Below are positions 1-10,282 of a stretch of 64,000 nt of DNA, piece after piece; the stretch's first letter is position 1, and each line of letters opens with the position of its first letter. The stretch is from positions 186,001 through 250,000 of the forward strand of contig NZ_UIHB01000002.1 in NCBI RefSeq assembly GCF_900476395.1, written 5' to 3'. The notes under the pieces were generated by a model. The model was not told the origin of the DNA. It did no database searches and saw only the letters and a program-made list of their open reading frames with translations. This stretch comes from Xanthomonas euroxanthea. Lineage in GTDB: Bacteria > Pseudomonadota > Gammaproteobacteria > Xanthomonadales > Xanthomonadaceae. The position numbers and the translations under genes were made by a program.

Positions 1-69
1 GGCGTGGACCTCGAAGGGCAGCGGCGCGCCTTTCCTGGCGGCGATCTTTTTTGCGGCGGTCTTTTTCAT
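1..69 (-). CDS. N-terminus of a protein cut by the window edge
   Basis: Only the first 23 codons are present. They begin MKKTAAKKIAARKG, a lysine- and alanine-rich stretch, then PLPFEVHA. The ATG is the complement of 67-69. No strong ribosome binding site precedes it. A cupin/JmjC-type protein related to the ribosomal L16 hydroxylase would be a guess from its position downstream of purB; the residues seen cannot support a function. The gene follows the small exported protein on the same strand. Confidence 0.4.
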   Translation of the reverse strand, partial: MKKTAAKKIAARKGAPLPFEVHA

Positions 70-174
70 GATGTCACGGGTCCGACAGGAGGGCCGGCGC
101 TGTGCGGCCGGCGGAGTGGCTTATTGTCGCCCAGCCCGCCATGCGATGCCTTGCTGGCTGCTGTGGCGGAGATT

Positions 175-402
175 TCAGTGCACCTGTGCCTGCCATGCGT
201 GGCCGGCATGCACGGGGGATGCCGGCATCGGCGGGTCAGTGGATGGCGAGCTGGCTGTCGCTGGGCGAAGGCACCGATGCAACCGTGTGGTCGACACGCC
301 TGCCAGCGCTTGCGACGCGGCAGCGGTGGAAGCGGCAGCGGCCTGCCTCCCGCAGGCGACCGATGCCAGCAGGGACACGGACAGCAGTGAGCGCAATGCC
401 AT
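175..402 (-). CDS. small exported or lipoprotein-like hypothetical protein (75 aa)
   Basis: I do not recognise this protein. The start is well supported: AGGAGG lies about six bases before the ATG at 400-402. The N-terminus (MALRSLLSVSLLASVACG) has a hydrophobic export signal. The cysteine after SVA could be a lipidation site, although the lipobox lacks the usual leucine at -3. After the signal the chain is Ala/Ser/Thr/Pro rich with no fold I can name. It lies 59 bp downstream of purB on the same strand and may be cotranscribed. It could be a surface or periplasmic peptide, or a poorly conserved orphan. Confidence 0.5.
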   Translation of the reverse strand: MALRSLLSVSLLASVACGRQAAAASTAAASQALAGVSTTRLHRCLRPATASSPSTDPPMPASPVHAGHAWQAQVH

Positions 403-461
403 GGCACTCCTCCTGACGGCTGGATGGAACGTCGCGATGCCGGTCGTTGACTGCCGCTGGT

Positions 462-1865
<1,404 letters not shown>

Positions 1866-3188
1866 CTACGCCGCCCCGGCGCCGGCTTCGCCGATCGGCC
1901 GCACCGTGATCGCCTGGATCCGGTGCCCGGCCATGCGCCGCACCGTCAATGCGTGGCCGTCCAGTTCCAGGGTCTCGCCTTCTTCGGGCAGCCGCTGCAG
2001 CCGGTGCACGATCAGCCCGCCGACCGAATTGACGTGGTCCGGCGCGCTCAGGTCCCGGCCGAGCAGGCGCTCCAGGCGGAAGATCGAGGTGCTGCCGGCC
2101 ACCAGCAGCGAGCCGTCCTGGCTGCGGATCGGGGCGTCGCGCACCACGTGGCGGTGCTCGTCCTCGATCTCGCCGACCACCACCTCCAGCAGGTCTTCCA
2201 GGGTGAAGAAGCCCAGGATGCGGCCCTGGTCTTCCACACACAGCGCCAGATGGGTGGTGCCGGTGCGGAACTGCTCCAGCGCGCTGGGGATCGGGGTTTC
2301 CAGCGTCAGCAGGGTCGGCGGGCGCAGCAACGGACGCAGATCGTCCAGGTCCTGGCTGCGCGCCATCGCCACCAGCAGATCCTTGGTATGCAGGATGCCC
2401 AGCACCTGCTCGCCATCGGCGTCGAACCAGGGGTAGCGGCTGTAGCGCGACTCGCTGAACTCGGCCAGCACCGATTCCAGCGTCATGCCCTCGCGCAGGC
2501 TGCGCATGTGCTCGCGCGGGCGCATCAGGTCGCCGGCGACCAGGTCGGGCAATTCCAGCGCGTGGCTCATCAGGGCCAGCCCGTGATCGGGCGTGGCCGC
2601 GTTCGGATCCTGGCGGCCGACGATCAGCATCAGCTCCTCGCGCGAATAGCGATGCGACTGATGTTCCACATCGCCCCAGCCAAGCACCCGCAACAAGCGG
2701 TTGGCGCTGGTGTTGAGCACCCAGATCGCCGGATACATCAGCCAATAGAACACGTAGAGCGGCGCGGCGGTCCATAGCGACATCCGCTCCGGGCGGCGTA
2801 TCGCCATGGTCTTGGGCGCCAGTTCGCCCAGCACGATGTGCAGGAACGAAATCAGGCTGAAGGCGATCGCCAGCGCGGTGAACTGCGCCGCTTCCGGCGA
2901 CAGGCCGGCGCTGTCGAACAGCGGCTGCAGCAGGTGCGCAAACGCCGGCTCGCCGACCCAGCCCAGGCCGAGCGAGGCCAGCGTGATGCCGAGCTGGCAG
3001 GCCGACAGGTAGGCATCCAGGTGCGCATGCACCCCGAGCAACAAACGCCCACGCCACCCGTTGGTTTGCGCCAGGCCCACCGCCTGCGTGTGGCGCAGCT
3101 TGACCAGCGCGAACTCGGCGGCCACGAAGAAGCCGTTCAACAGCACCAGCAGCAACGCGACCAACAACAGCAGCACATTACCGAGCAT
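1866..3188 (-). CDS. CNNM/HlyC family membrane transporter with CBS domains
   Basis: A 440-residue inner-membrane protein. The first 190 or so residues form a DUF21 (CNNM) transmembrane domain starting MLGNVLLLLVALLLVLLNG, with a helix pair around FTALAIAFSLISFLHIVLGE. Two CBS repeats follow (about 215-330, with the TKDLL segment), then a C-terminal CorC_HlyC domain (about 345-430, GGLIVHRLQRLPEEGE). Members of the family are called hemolysins but are thought to move Mg2+ or Co2+; the substrate here is not shown. It lies 36 bp upstream of purB on the same strand. Confidence 0.9.
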   Translation of the reverse strand: MLGNVLLLLVALLLVLLNGFFVAAEFALVKLRHTQAVGLAQTNGWRGRLLLGVHAHLDAYLSACQLGITLASLGLGWVGEPAFAHLLQPLFDSAGLSPEAAQFTALAIAFSLISFLHIVLGELAPKTMAIRRPERMSLWTAAPLYVFYWLMYPAIWVLNTSANRLLRVLGWGDVEHQSHRYSREELMLIVGRQDPNAATPDHGLALMSHALELPDLVAGDLMRPREHMRSLREGMTLESVLAEFSESRYSRYPWFDADGEQVLGILHTKDLLVAMARSQDLDDLRPLLRPPTLLTLETPIPSALEQFRTGTTHLALCVEDQGRILGFFTLEDLLEVVVGEIEDEHRHVVRDAPIRSQDGSLLVAGSTSIFRLERLLGRDLSAPDHVNSVGGLIVHRLQRLPEEGETLELDGHALTVRRMAGHRIQAITVRPIGEAGAGAA

Positions 3189-3477
3189 GGCGTCGGCCTG
3201 GGTGCCGTGCAGCGGCGGTCATGCCGCGTGTCCGCCGTTGCGCGTGAGGGGTCGGGCGGTGTGCGGGCAGCAAGGACACAAACAATGCGTTGCTACAGTC
3301 AGGGTCGTCGCCCATGGCAGCGTGGTACCTCGTATGGATCGATGGGCAGTCTAGCCCACGGCTTGCGACGACACGGTCGCAACGCCGCGAGCGAGTATCG
3401 TAGGCAGTCTCGCCAGCGTGGGTGCGCCCGCTGCCAGCCATCCATCACCACAGACCAACCATGTGCGGAGAGTGCAG

Positions 3478-4884
<1,407 letters not shown>

Positions 4885-4901
4885 TCACTGACAGCGTGTG
4901 T

Positions 4902-4972
4902 GTGTAGGAGCGCACTTGGGCGCGACGGGCGTTGTCGATACAGCCCCGTCGCGCCCAGGTGCGCTCCTACAC
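4902..4972. repeat. GTAG-type palindromic repeat (REP-like) after fumC
   Basis: An inverted repeat of about 28 bp arms, GTGTAGGAGCGCacTTGGGC at the left and its near-complement ending CGCTCCTACAC at the right. It has the GTAG head typical of REP families in Xanthomonadaceae and pseudomonads. It lies between the convergent ends of fumC and the lipoprotein gene, so it could also act as a two-way terminator. Related copies are at 19526-19597 and, degenerate, at 26195-26262. Confidence 0.8.
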
Positions 4973-5004
4973 GGGCTTGCGCGAGTCTGCGGCGTCGCCA
5001 GCAC

Positions 5005-5427
5005 TCAGTGCCGCTCGGCCTGCACGTTGCCGAAGCTCTCGCGATACGGTTGCAGCGACGGGATCTCGTCCAGTAATTCGCCGCTGAGCCGCTGGATCTC
5101 CGGCGTAGCGGTCAGCTTGATCGACTTGTACTCCGGATCCGCGCCGGCCTCGTTGACGGCCTGCTGGCGCAGCATCTGCAGGTGCCCGAACAGCAACTGC
5201 AATTTGGCGCGCGTCGGTTCCTTTTGCGGCAGTGCGATATCGTCGATCTTCAGCGTGCCGTCCGGAGTGATTTCCGCATTGGCGGCCGGTGGGCGGCGGA
5301 TCATCACCGACTGGGTGGTGATGGCAACGCGCGGCTTGCCGCGTTCGGCGCGCCGCGACGAATGGTCGCCACAGGCGGTCAGGGCGCATAGCAGGAGCGC
5401 CATGCAAAGCATCACGAACTTGTTCAT
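5005..5427 (-). CDS. small lipoprotein (140 aa), unknown function
   Basis: An exported lipoprotein: MNKFVMLCMALLLCALTAC has a short charged head, a hydrophobic core and the lipobox LTAC. The mature part is charged and mostly helical, with no fold I recognise. It is the last gene of the minus-strand cluster that starts at 9499, but a gap of about 200 bp separates it from the DUF2884 gene, so it may have its own promoter. An in-frame ATG nine codons upstream is possible. I chose 5427 because it puts the signal peptide at the N-terminus. Confidence 0.7.
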   Translation of the reverse strand: MNKFVMLCMALLLCALTACGDHSSRRAERGKPRVAITTQSVMIRRPPAANAEITPDGTLKIDDIALPQKEPTRAKLQLLFGHLQMLRQQAVNEAGADPEYKSIKLTATPEIQRLSGELLDEIPSLQPYRESFGNVQAERH

Positions 5428-5630
5428 GGGGTCGCTGGGGTCTGGGGAGCGCATTAGTGTAATCCCGCTCCGGCAGCCGATCAGTGCCGGCGGCACATGG
5501 CGCCGCTGACAAGATGTCGCAGGCCGGTATCGGTTGCCTGGCGTGCGCGCAGAATCGACACGACGCTCCAGCCGGTTCCGGTCCGCCGCTGCGCCCGTCG
5601 ATGGGGGCGCAGCGGCGGTCGGTGCCGCGC

Positions 5631-6161
5631 TTACTTGCGGCAGTCGTCGACGTCGTGCTGGGTCAGGGTCGAGTACGGCGCGAATGCCGGCACCAGTTGC
5701 GCGGCGGCGTCCTGCGCGTTGCGCAGCGTGGCCAGCTGGTCGCAGATCTGCATCGTATTGTGTTTGAAGGTTTCCGCCTGCGCCTGGATCTTGTCGCCGA
5801 TCTGGTCGGTGTTGCCGCTGAGCACGCCCTTGAGCGCTTCGCCGGCGGCGTGCGCACCGAAGGCCGCGCCCTGCGTGCCGATGTCGATGCCTTTTTCGGC
5901 GACGCCCTGGATCTGCACATAGAAAGTGCGCATCGCCTGGCGCTGCGCATCGTTCAGGCTCACCGGCTTGCCGGCGACGCTGAGCGCGCCATCCGCGCCG
6001 ATGGTGGCGGCAGGCAGACCGTCGCGGTGGAGCGTCAGGCTCTTGCCGTTGAAGCTCACCCCGCGCGCGTTGGCCTTGCCCGATACCACGACGGTGGGTT
6101 CGGACTTGCCGCAACCGACCAGCAGCGCACCCGCCAATACCGCACAAATCAACAGTTTCAT
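5631..6161 (-). CDS. YggN-like lipoprotein (DUF2884-like)
   Basis: A 176-residue lipoprotein: MKLLICAVLAGALLVGCGK gives a signal peptide and the lipobox LVGC. The pattern of a short beta-rich head (GKSLTLHRDGLPAATIGADG), a central helix with repeated Ala/Gly, and late cysteines (ICDQL, DDCRK) fits the YggN/DUF2884 periplasmic family as I know it; this is a family-level call only. A strong GAGGGGG precedes the ATG. It follows the DUF4097 gene by 34 bp, so it is likely cotranscribed with the ABC operon. Function unknown. Confidence 0.65.
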   Translation of the reverse strand: MKLLICAVLAGALLVGCGKSEPTVVVSGKANARGVSFNGKSLTLHRDGLPAATIGADGALSVAGKPVSLNDAQRQAMRTFYVQIQGVAEKGIDIGTQGAAFGAHAAGEALKGVLSGNTDQIGDKIQAQAETFKHNTMQICDQLATLRNAQDAAAQLVPAFAPYSTLTQHDVDDCRK

Positions 6162-6195
6162 CAGCAGTCCCCCTCAGGAATGGTCAAGGCAGTGG

Positions 6196-7020
6196 TCAGT
6201 TGTCGGTCGGTACGCGGGTGGTGCCGGCAACATCGCTGACGTCGATGTCGCCGCTGCCCTTGCGCGCGACGCTGACGTCGCCGCGCACCTTGTGCACGCT
6301 CAGGGCGCCGGAGTTGACCGCTTCCACGCCGACATCGCCCTGCACATCGCCGATATCGACATCGCCGGAGCCGACCGTGCCGAGCTTGACGTGGCCGGCA
6401 ACGCCGCGCAGCTTGACGTCGCCGGAGCCGACCTTGCCGACCTCGGCCGCGCCGCGAATCCGGCGCGCCTTGAGATCGCCGGAGCCGACTGCCAGCACGC
6501 GCAATGCCCCCATGTCCTCCAGTTCGATGTCGCCGGAACCGACCTTGGCGGTCACCCGGCCCTTGGTGCGGTGGATGGCCATGTCGCCGGAGCCGACATC
6601 GGCACTCACTGCAGCCGCGCCGCTGATCTCGGCGTCGCCGGAGCCCACGTCGAACTGCACCAGCAGCGAGTCCGGCACGTTGCCACGCAGGTCCAGGTAC
6701 GCGTAGCTGTCGCCGATGGAGATGCGCGACGGGCGGTCATCGGCCAGCGTCACCACCAGCTTGTCGCCGACGCGCTTCTGGGTGACCGTCAGGCCCTCGA
6801 GCAGGTCGGCCCTGGCGGCACAGGCGCGGCCGCTCAGACGGCCGCCGTTGCCTGGCGCGGCGTCCAGATGCAGGTCGTTGGAGGCGACCTCGAACAGCAC
6901 CGACTTCACTCCGCTCAGTTTCAACTCCAGGCTGCGCGGTTCGGAGAATGTGCATTGCTCCTCGGCAAACGCAGCGCCGGGCACTGCGCACAGGATGGCC
7001 AGACTCAGCAGACGACGCAT
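6196..7020 (-). CDS. exported DUF4097 beta-helix-like repeat protein
   Basis: A 274-residue protein with a clean Sec signal (MRRLLSLAILCAVPGAAFAEE). From about residue 125 to the end it consists of eight short repeats, each carrying VGSGD or a variant (VNSGA, KGSGD), spaced about 16-20 residues apart. That is the GSGD beta-strand ladder of the DUF4097 putative adhesin family and predicts a right-handed beta solenoid. It starts 10 bp after the ABC permease stop, so the two are in one operon. A role at the envelope surface is inferred. No anchor is visible, so it is probably periplasmic or secreted. Confidence 0.85.
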   Translation of the reverse strand: MRRLLSLAILCAVPGAAFAEEQCTFSEPRSLELKLSGVKSVLFEVASNDLHLDAAPGNGGRLSGRACAARADLLEGLTVTQKRVGDKLVVTLADDRPSRISIGDSYAYLDLRGNVPDSLLVQFDVGSGDAEISGAAAVSADVGSGDMAIHRTKGRVTAKVGSGDIELEDMGALRVLAVGSGDLKARRIRGAAEVGKVGSGDVKLRGVAGHVKLGTVGSGDVDIGDVQGDVGVEAVNSGALSVHKVRGDVSVARKGSGDIDVSDVAGTTRVPTDN

Positions 7021-7030
7021 GGGATGTCCT

Positions 7031-8017
7031 TCAGGCTTCGGAGCGCCGACGGCGCAGGTAGATGGAGGCCGCGATCAGCACCACGCCGATGGCGGCGCCG
7101 ATCCAGATGTCCGGATTGCCGTAGACCAGTGCGCTGTTGGTGTGCTGCAGCGCCCACTGCACCAGGTCGCTGGGGTTCTGCATCGCGCTGCTGTCGAGGT
7201 TGCCGCTGACCGCACGTGGTGACCAGGTGCCGGGCAGGGCGCTGAGCAGGCCGCGGTAGCCGACGATGTACCAGATCCAGCCGATCGGCAGCGAGACACC
7301 CGGCATCGCCGAGAGGATGCTCAACATCACGCAGGCCAGCAGCGGGAACAGCACCGCCCACAGGAACGGCTTGCTGGTGGCCCAGGCCGAGCAGAACATC
7401 AGCCAGCCCACGGTCGGCAACGCCCACAGCAGACTCATCGGCACGGTCTTCAGCAACAGCCACAGCAGCGAGAAGGGGTGCGAATGGGTTGCCAGTGCCC
7501 AGGGGCTGGGGACGCCGGCGATCGAGGCGCCCACGATGGCGATCAGCCACAGCGCCAGGCCGACCAGCACGCCGATCGCGATGGCGATCAGCGGCGCCAG
7601 CAACAACGCCCAGGCCGCCTTGGACAGCACCGTCTGCACATCGGATACCGGCAGCGACTTCCAGAACAGCACGCTGCGGTCGCGGCGGTCGTCGTACAGG
7701 CTGCCCAGCGAATAGAAGAACACCACGAATGCCAGCACCACCGAGGCGATCCCGATGCCGCCCAGCAGCAGGCCGTCGCCGACCTGGCCCAGCGTGCGCG
7801 TGTATTCGGCCAGATCGTCCATCGTGATGCTGTCGCCGATCATGTTGCGACGCGCGCTGATCGCGCCGATCACCGCGCCCAGCAGCGCGAAGAACACCGC
7901 GATGCCGCCGGTGATGACCTGCGCCCAGACGAAACCGCCGCGGTGTTCCCAGTACTCGCGCTTGAGCAGCCAGCCGAACGTGCGTGCGGGAGAAGCTTGG
8001 TGGGTGAGTGTCTTCAT
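7031..8017 (-). CDS. ABC transporter permease
   Basis: A 328-residue integral membrane protein, MKTLTHQASPARTFGWLLKREYWEHRGG, with about six hydrophobic segments (for example AVFFALLGAVIGAI, ASVVLAFVVFFYSLG, LLAPLIAIAIGVLVGLAL, AVLFPLLACVMLSIL and a C-terminal IGAAIGVVLIAASIYL). It pairs with the ATPase encoded just upstream; its ATG overlaps that gene's stop in an ATGA. This layout is typical of ABC exporters controlled by YtrA-type GntR regulators. The cargo is not evident. The in-frame extension upstream to 8542 is antisense noise. Confidence 0.88.
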   Translation of the reverse strand: MKTLTHQASPARTFGWLLKREYWEHRGGFVWAQVITGGIAVFFALLGAVIGAISARRNMIGDSITMDDLAEYTRTLGQVGDGLLLGGIGIASVVLAFVVFFYSLGSLYDDRRDRSVLFWKSLPVSDVQTVLSKAAWALLLAPLIAIAIGVLVGLALWLIAIVGASIAGVPSPWALATHSHPFSLLWLLLKTVPMSLLWALPTVGWLMFCSAWATSKPFLWAVLFPLLACVMLSILSAMPGVSLPIGWIWYIVGYRGLLSALPGTWSPRAVSGNLDSSAMQNPSDLVQWALQHTNSALVYGNPDIWIGAAIGVVLIAASIYLRRRRSEA

Positions 8018-8889
8018 GCGTAGGTCCCCTTCATGACCGCAACGAACAGGTCGGCAAGGCCGGGATTGCGGGTTTCGCCAAAACGGGCGAGCTGCGCCTT
8101 GGGCACGCCATCGAACAGCATCACGGTCTTGCCGAACGGCAGGCCGCGCTCGTCGATCGGCTGCAGGCCTCTGGCGGCGTCGAGATGTTCGGCACCTACC
8201 AGCACTTCGGTGTAACGCTCGGCCACGTTCTCCATGTCGGCGGTCAGCACGATGCGGCCGTCGCGGATGAACATCACATCGGTGAGGATGTGTTCGATTT
8301 CCTCGACCTGGTGGGTGGTGACGATGATGGTCTTCTGCTCGTCGAAGTAGTCCTCCAGCAGGCGCTGGTAGAACTGCTTGCGATACAGGATGTCCAGGCC
8401 CAGGGTGGGCTCGTCCAGCACAAGGATGCGCGCGTCGATGGCCATCACCAGTGCCAGGTGCAGCTGCACGATCATGCCCTTGGACAGTTCGCGCACCCGC
8501 GACTTGCGGTTGAGCTGCGTATTGGCCAGGAAACGTTCGCACTTGGCGCGATCAAAGCGCGGATGCACGCCGGCGACGAAGTCGATCGCCTCGCCAACCC
8601 GCAGCCAGCGTGGCAGCACTGCCACGTCCGCGATGAAGCAGACCTCGTTCATCAGCGCGTTGCGCTGGGTGCGCGGATCCATGCCGAGCACGCTCAGCTC
8701 GCCGTCGAAATCGGTCAGCCCCAGCACCGCCTTGAGCGCGGTGGTCTTGCCGGCGCCGTTGGGGCCGATCAGGCCGACGATGCGCCCGGCCGCGATGGTG
8801 AAGCTGGTGTTGTCCAGCGCGAGCCGATGCTTGTAGGCCTTGCGCAGGCCACGTGCGTCGACCACATGGTCGGAGGAGACGGCGGTCAT
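8014..8889 (-). CDS. ABC transporter ATP-binding protein
   Basis: A 291-residue ATPase starting MTAVSSDHVVDARGLRKAYK. Walker A GPNGAGKT lies at residues 42-49, the signature is LSKGM, Walker B is ILVLDEPTLGLD and the switch histidine is in TTHQVEE. The C-terminal 60 residues form a short accessory region. The start overlaps the GntR stop by ATGA and its own stop overlaps the permease start, so the three are translationally coupled. Role inferred: drives an exporter or lipid/peptide transport step in the envelope. Confidence 0.92.
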   Translation of the reverse strand: MTAVSSDHVVDARGLRKAYKHRLALDNTSFTIAAGRIVGLIGPNGAGKTTALKAVLGLTDFDGELSVLGMDPRTQRNALMNEVCFIADVAVLPRWLRVGEAIDFVAGVHPRFDRAKCERFLANTQLNRKSRVRELSKGMIVQLHLALVMAIDARILVLDEPTLGLDILYRKQFYQRLLEDYFDEQKTIIVTTHQVEEIEHILTDVMFIRDGRIVLTADMENVAERYTEVLVGAEHLDAARGLQPIDERGLPFGKTVMLFDGVPKAQLARFGETRNPGLADLFVAVMKGTYA

Positions 8890-9248
8890 GGTGTTTTTCC
8901 CTGTGGCAACAGATCGTCGATGGACAGTCCCAGGCGCTGGATGCGTTCCAGCACCGCGGGCCATTCTTCATTCAGGAAACGCTCGCGTTCGCTGCCGCGC
9001 AATTTCTGCGCGGCCTCCGGGGTCATGAACATGCCCAGGCCGCGGCGTTTCTCCACCAGGTTCTCGTCGGCCAGTTCCTGGTAGGCACGCGAGACGGTGA
9101 TGGGGTTGAGTTGGTAGTCGGCCGCCACCTGCCGTACCGAGGGCAGGGCGTCGCCCGGCTTGAGGATTCCATCGAGCATCATGGCAATCACCCGTTCCTT
9201 GAGTTGGCGGTAGATGGGAGCGCCGTCGCTCCATTGGATGTCGTTCAT
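8886..9248 (-). CDS. GntR family regulator, YtrA subfamily
   Basis: A short 120-residue repressor: an N-terminal winged helix-turn-helix (PIYRQLKERVIAMML, then LPSVRQVAADYQLNPITVSRAY) followed by a short helical tail of about 45 residues, the YtrA layout. It is the second gene of the cluster. A 24-bp operator-like palindrome overlaps the -10 box of the cluster promoter, which predicts autorepression. HpaR1 of X. campestris, a virulence regulator, is a YtrA-type GntR protein of similar size; this may be its orthologue, but I cannot confirm that from sequence alone. Confidence 0.9.
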   Translation of the reverse strand: MNDIQWSDGAPIYRQLKERVIAMMLDGILKPGDALPSVRQVAADYQLNPITVSRAYQELADENLVEKRRGLGMFMTPEAAQKLRGSERERFLNEEWPAVLERIQRLGLSIDDLLPQGKTP

Positions 9249-9250
9249 GG

Positions 9251-9499
9251 TCAGCTCCGTGGACGCAGGACCTGCGCGAAGGAGAAATAGGGCATCGACA
9301 GCGAAGCGCGCAGGTGCCGGCCGGGCCGGGTGCGCGCTTCGGGGGGAGTCGTCGCGTTTTCCGTAACCGCCTCCGACACGCCATAATCGGCGCCGGACTC
9401 CGTAACCTGACTGGAAGCGGCTCCCAGGCAACCAATGACGAACAGGGCGCTGCCGAACAGCAGCAATGGAGCTGGTCGCGTGAAGCGTGTGCTGTTCAT
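9251..9499 (-). CDS. small lipoprotein-like leader gene of the GntR-ABC operon (82 aa)
   Basis: First gene after the promoter. MNSTRFTRPAPLLLFGSALFVIGC gives a charged head, hydrophobic core and a possible lipidation cysteine (VIGC). The rest is Ala/Thr/Glu rich without a known domain. GGGGGA lies in front of the ATG, and the stop is two bases from the GntR ATG, so coupling is likely. It is unrecognised. Its place between the operator and the regulator suggests it is expressed whenever the operon is. It could be a sensor or accessory peptide, or just an under-conserved lipoprotein. Confidence 0.6.
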   Translation of the reverse strand: MNSTRFTRPAPLLLFGSALFVIGCLGAASSQVTESGADYGVSEAVTENATTPPEARTRPGRHLRASLSMPYFSFAQVLRPRS

Positions 9500-9523
9500 G
9501 CTTTCCCCCTGCGTTGGATGACT

Positions 9524-9564
9524 GGTGTTGTATTCAACTATAACACCGACACGCAGGCAGTCAA
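9524..9564 (-). promoter_or_regulatory. sigma70-type promoter with GntR operator palindrome
   Basis: On the minus strand TTGACT (9559-9564) and TATAGT (9537-9542) are separated by 16 bp. A palindrome with arms GGTGTT and AACACC (9524-9547, 12-bp centre) covers the -10 box. It lies 25 bp upstream of the first gene of the operon, where the YtrA-type repressor would block transcription. The pairing of operator and regulator is inferred. Confidence 0.75.
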
Positions 9565-9634
9565 CTGCCTGTCATACCCAACTGATGGCACCCCGCACCC
9601 GCGGGTGGCCCGGACCTATCGAAAGGGATCGCCC

Positions 9635-10192
9635 ATGTTGCTCAAACGTCTGCTGGTGGTTGTATTCGCTGGCTTTTTTTCCGCCGCGGCGCTGGCCGCA
9701 GGCGCGCCGGTGCTGGATCTGGACTACCGGCCGCTGGCCGGCAAGGCGCCAATCAACCTGAACCGTACCTACGGCGGCAAGGTCCTGATGGTGGTCAACA
9801 CCGCCAGCAAATGCGGCTACACCCCGCAGTACGAAGGGCTGGAGGCGCTGAACCAGCGCTTCGGCAGTCGCGGTTTTTCGGTGCTGGGCTTTCCGTCCAA
9901 CGATTTCCAGGGGCAGGAACCGGGATCTGAGAAGCAGATCCAGGAATTCTGCACGCTGACCTATGGCGTCAAGTTCCCGATGTTTGAGAAGGTGCACGTG
10001 CTGGGCGCGCAGGCCACACCGCTGTATCAGCGGTTGACGCAGGCCACGGGCGTGGCGCCGGGCTGGAACTTCCACAAGTATCTGATTGGTCGCGATGGAC
10101 GCGTGGTGGCGCAGTTCCCCAGCAAGATCAAACCGGATGATCCGAGCGTGCTGGCGGCAATCGAACGCGAGCTCAACGCGCCGTCGCGCTGA
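9635..10192 (+). CDS. exported glutathione peroxidase family protein
   Basis: A 185-residue thiol peroxidase with a signal peptide (MLLKRLLVVVFAGFFSAAALA), so it should act in the periplasm. The peroxidatic Cys60 is in NTASKCGYTPQYE and the Trp/Asn pair in GWNFHKYL (W144, N145). The loop usually reading CNQFxxQEPG reads SNDFQGQEPG here, so the family's catalytic Gln aligns with Asp90. A second cysteine sits in QEFCTLTYG. The likely reductant is thioredoxin-like rather than glutathione, as for most bacterial members. The gene is divergent from the GntR-ABC operon. Confidence 0.9.
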   Translation: MLLKRLLVVVFAGFFSAAALAAGAPVLDLDYRPLAGKAPINLNRTYGGKVLMVVNTASKCGYTPQYEGLEALNQRFGSRGFSVLGFPSNDFQGQEPGSEKQIQEFCTLTYGVKFPMFEKVHVLGAQATPLYQRLTQATGVAPGWNFHKYLIGRDGRVVAQFPSKIKPDDPSVLAAIERELNAPSR

Positions 10193-10282
10193 GCGCGGCG
10201 CTCGCAACGCCACGCGCACATGCGACAATGCGCATTCAGCGCCGGCGTCGGCGTGTCTTTTCACTTTCGGGAAGTGCATCGA

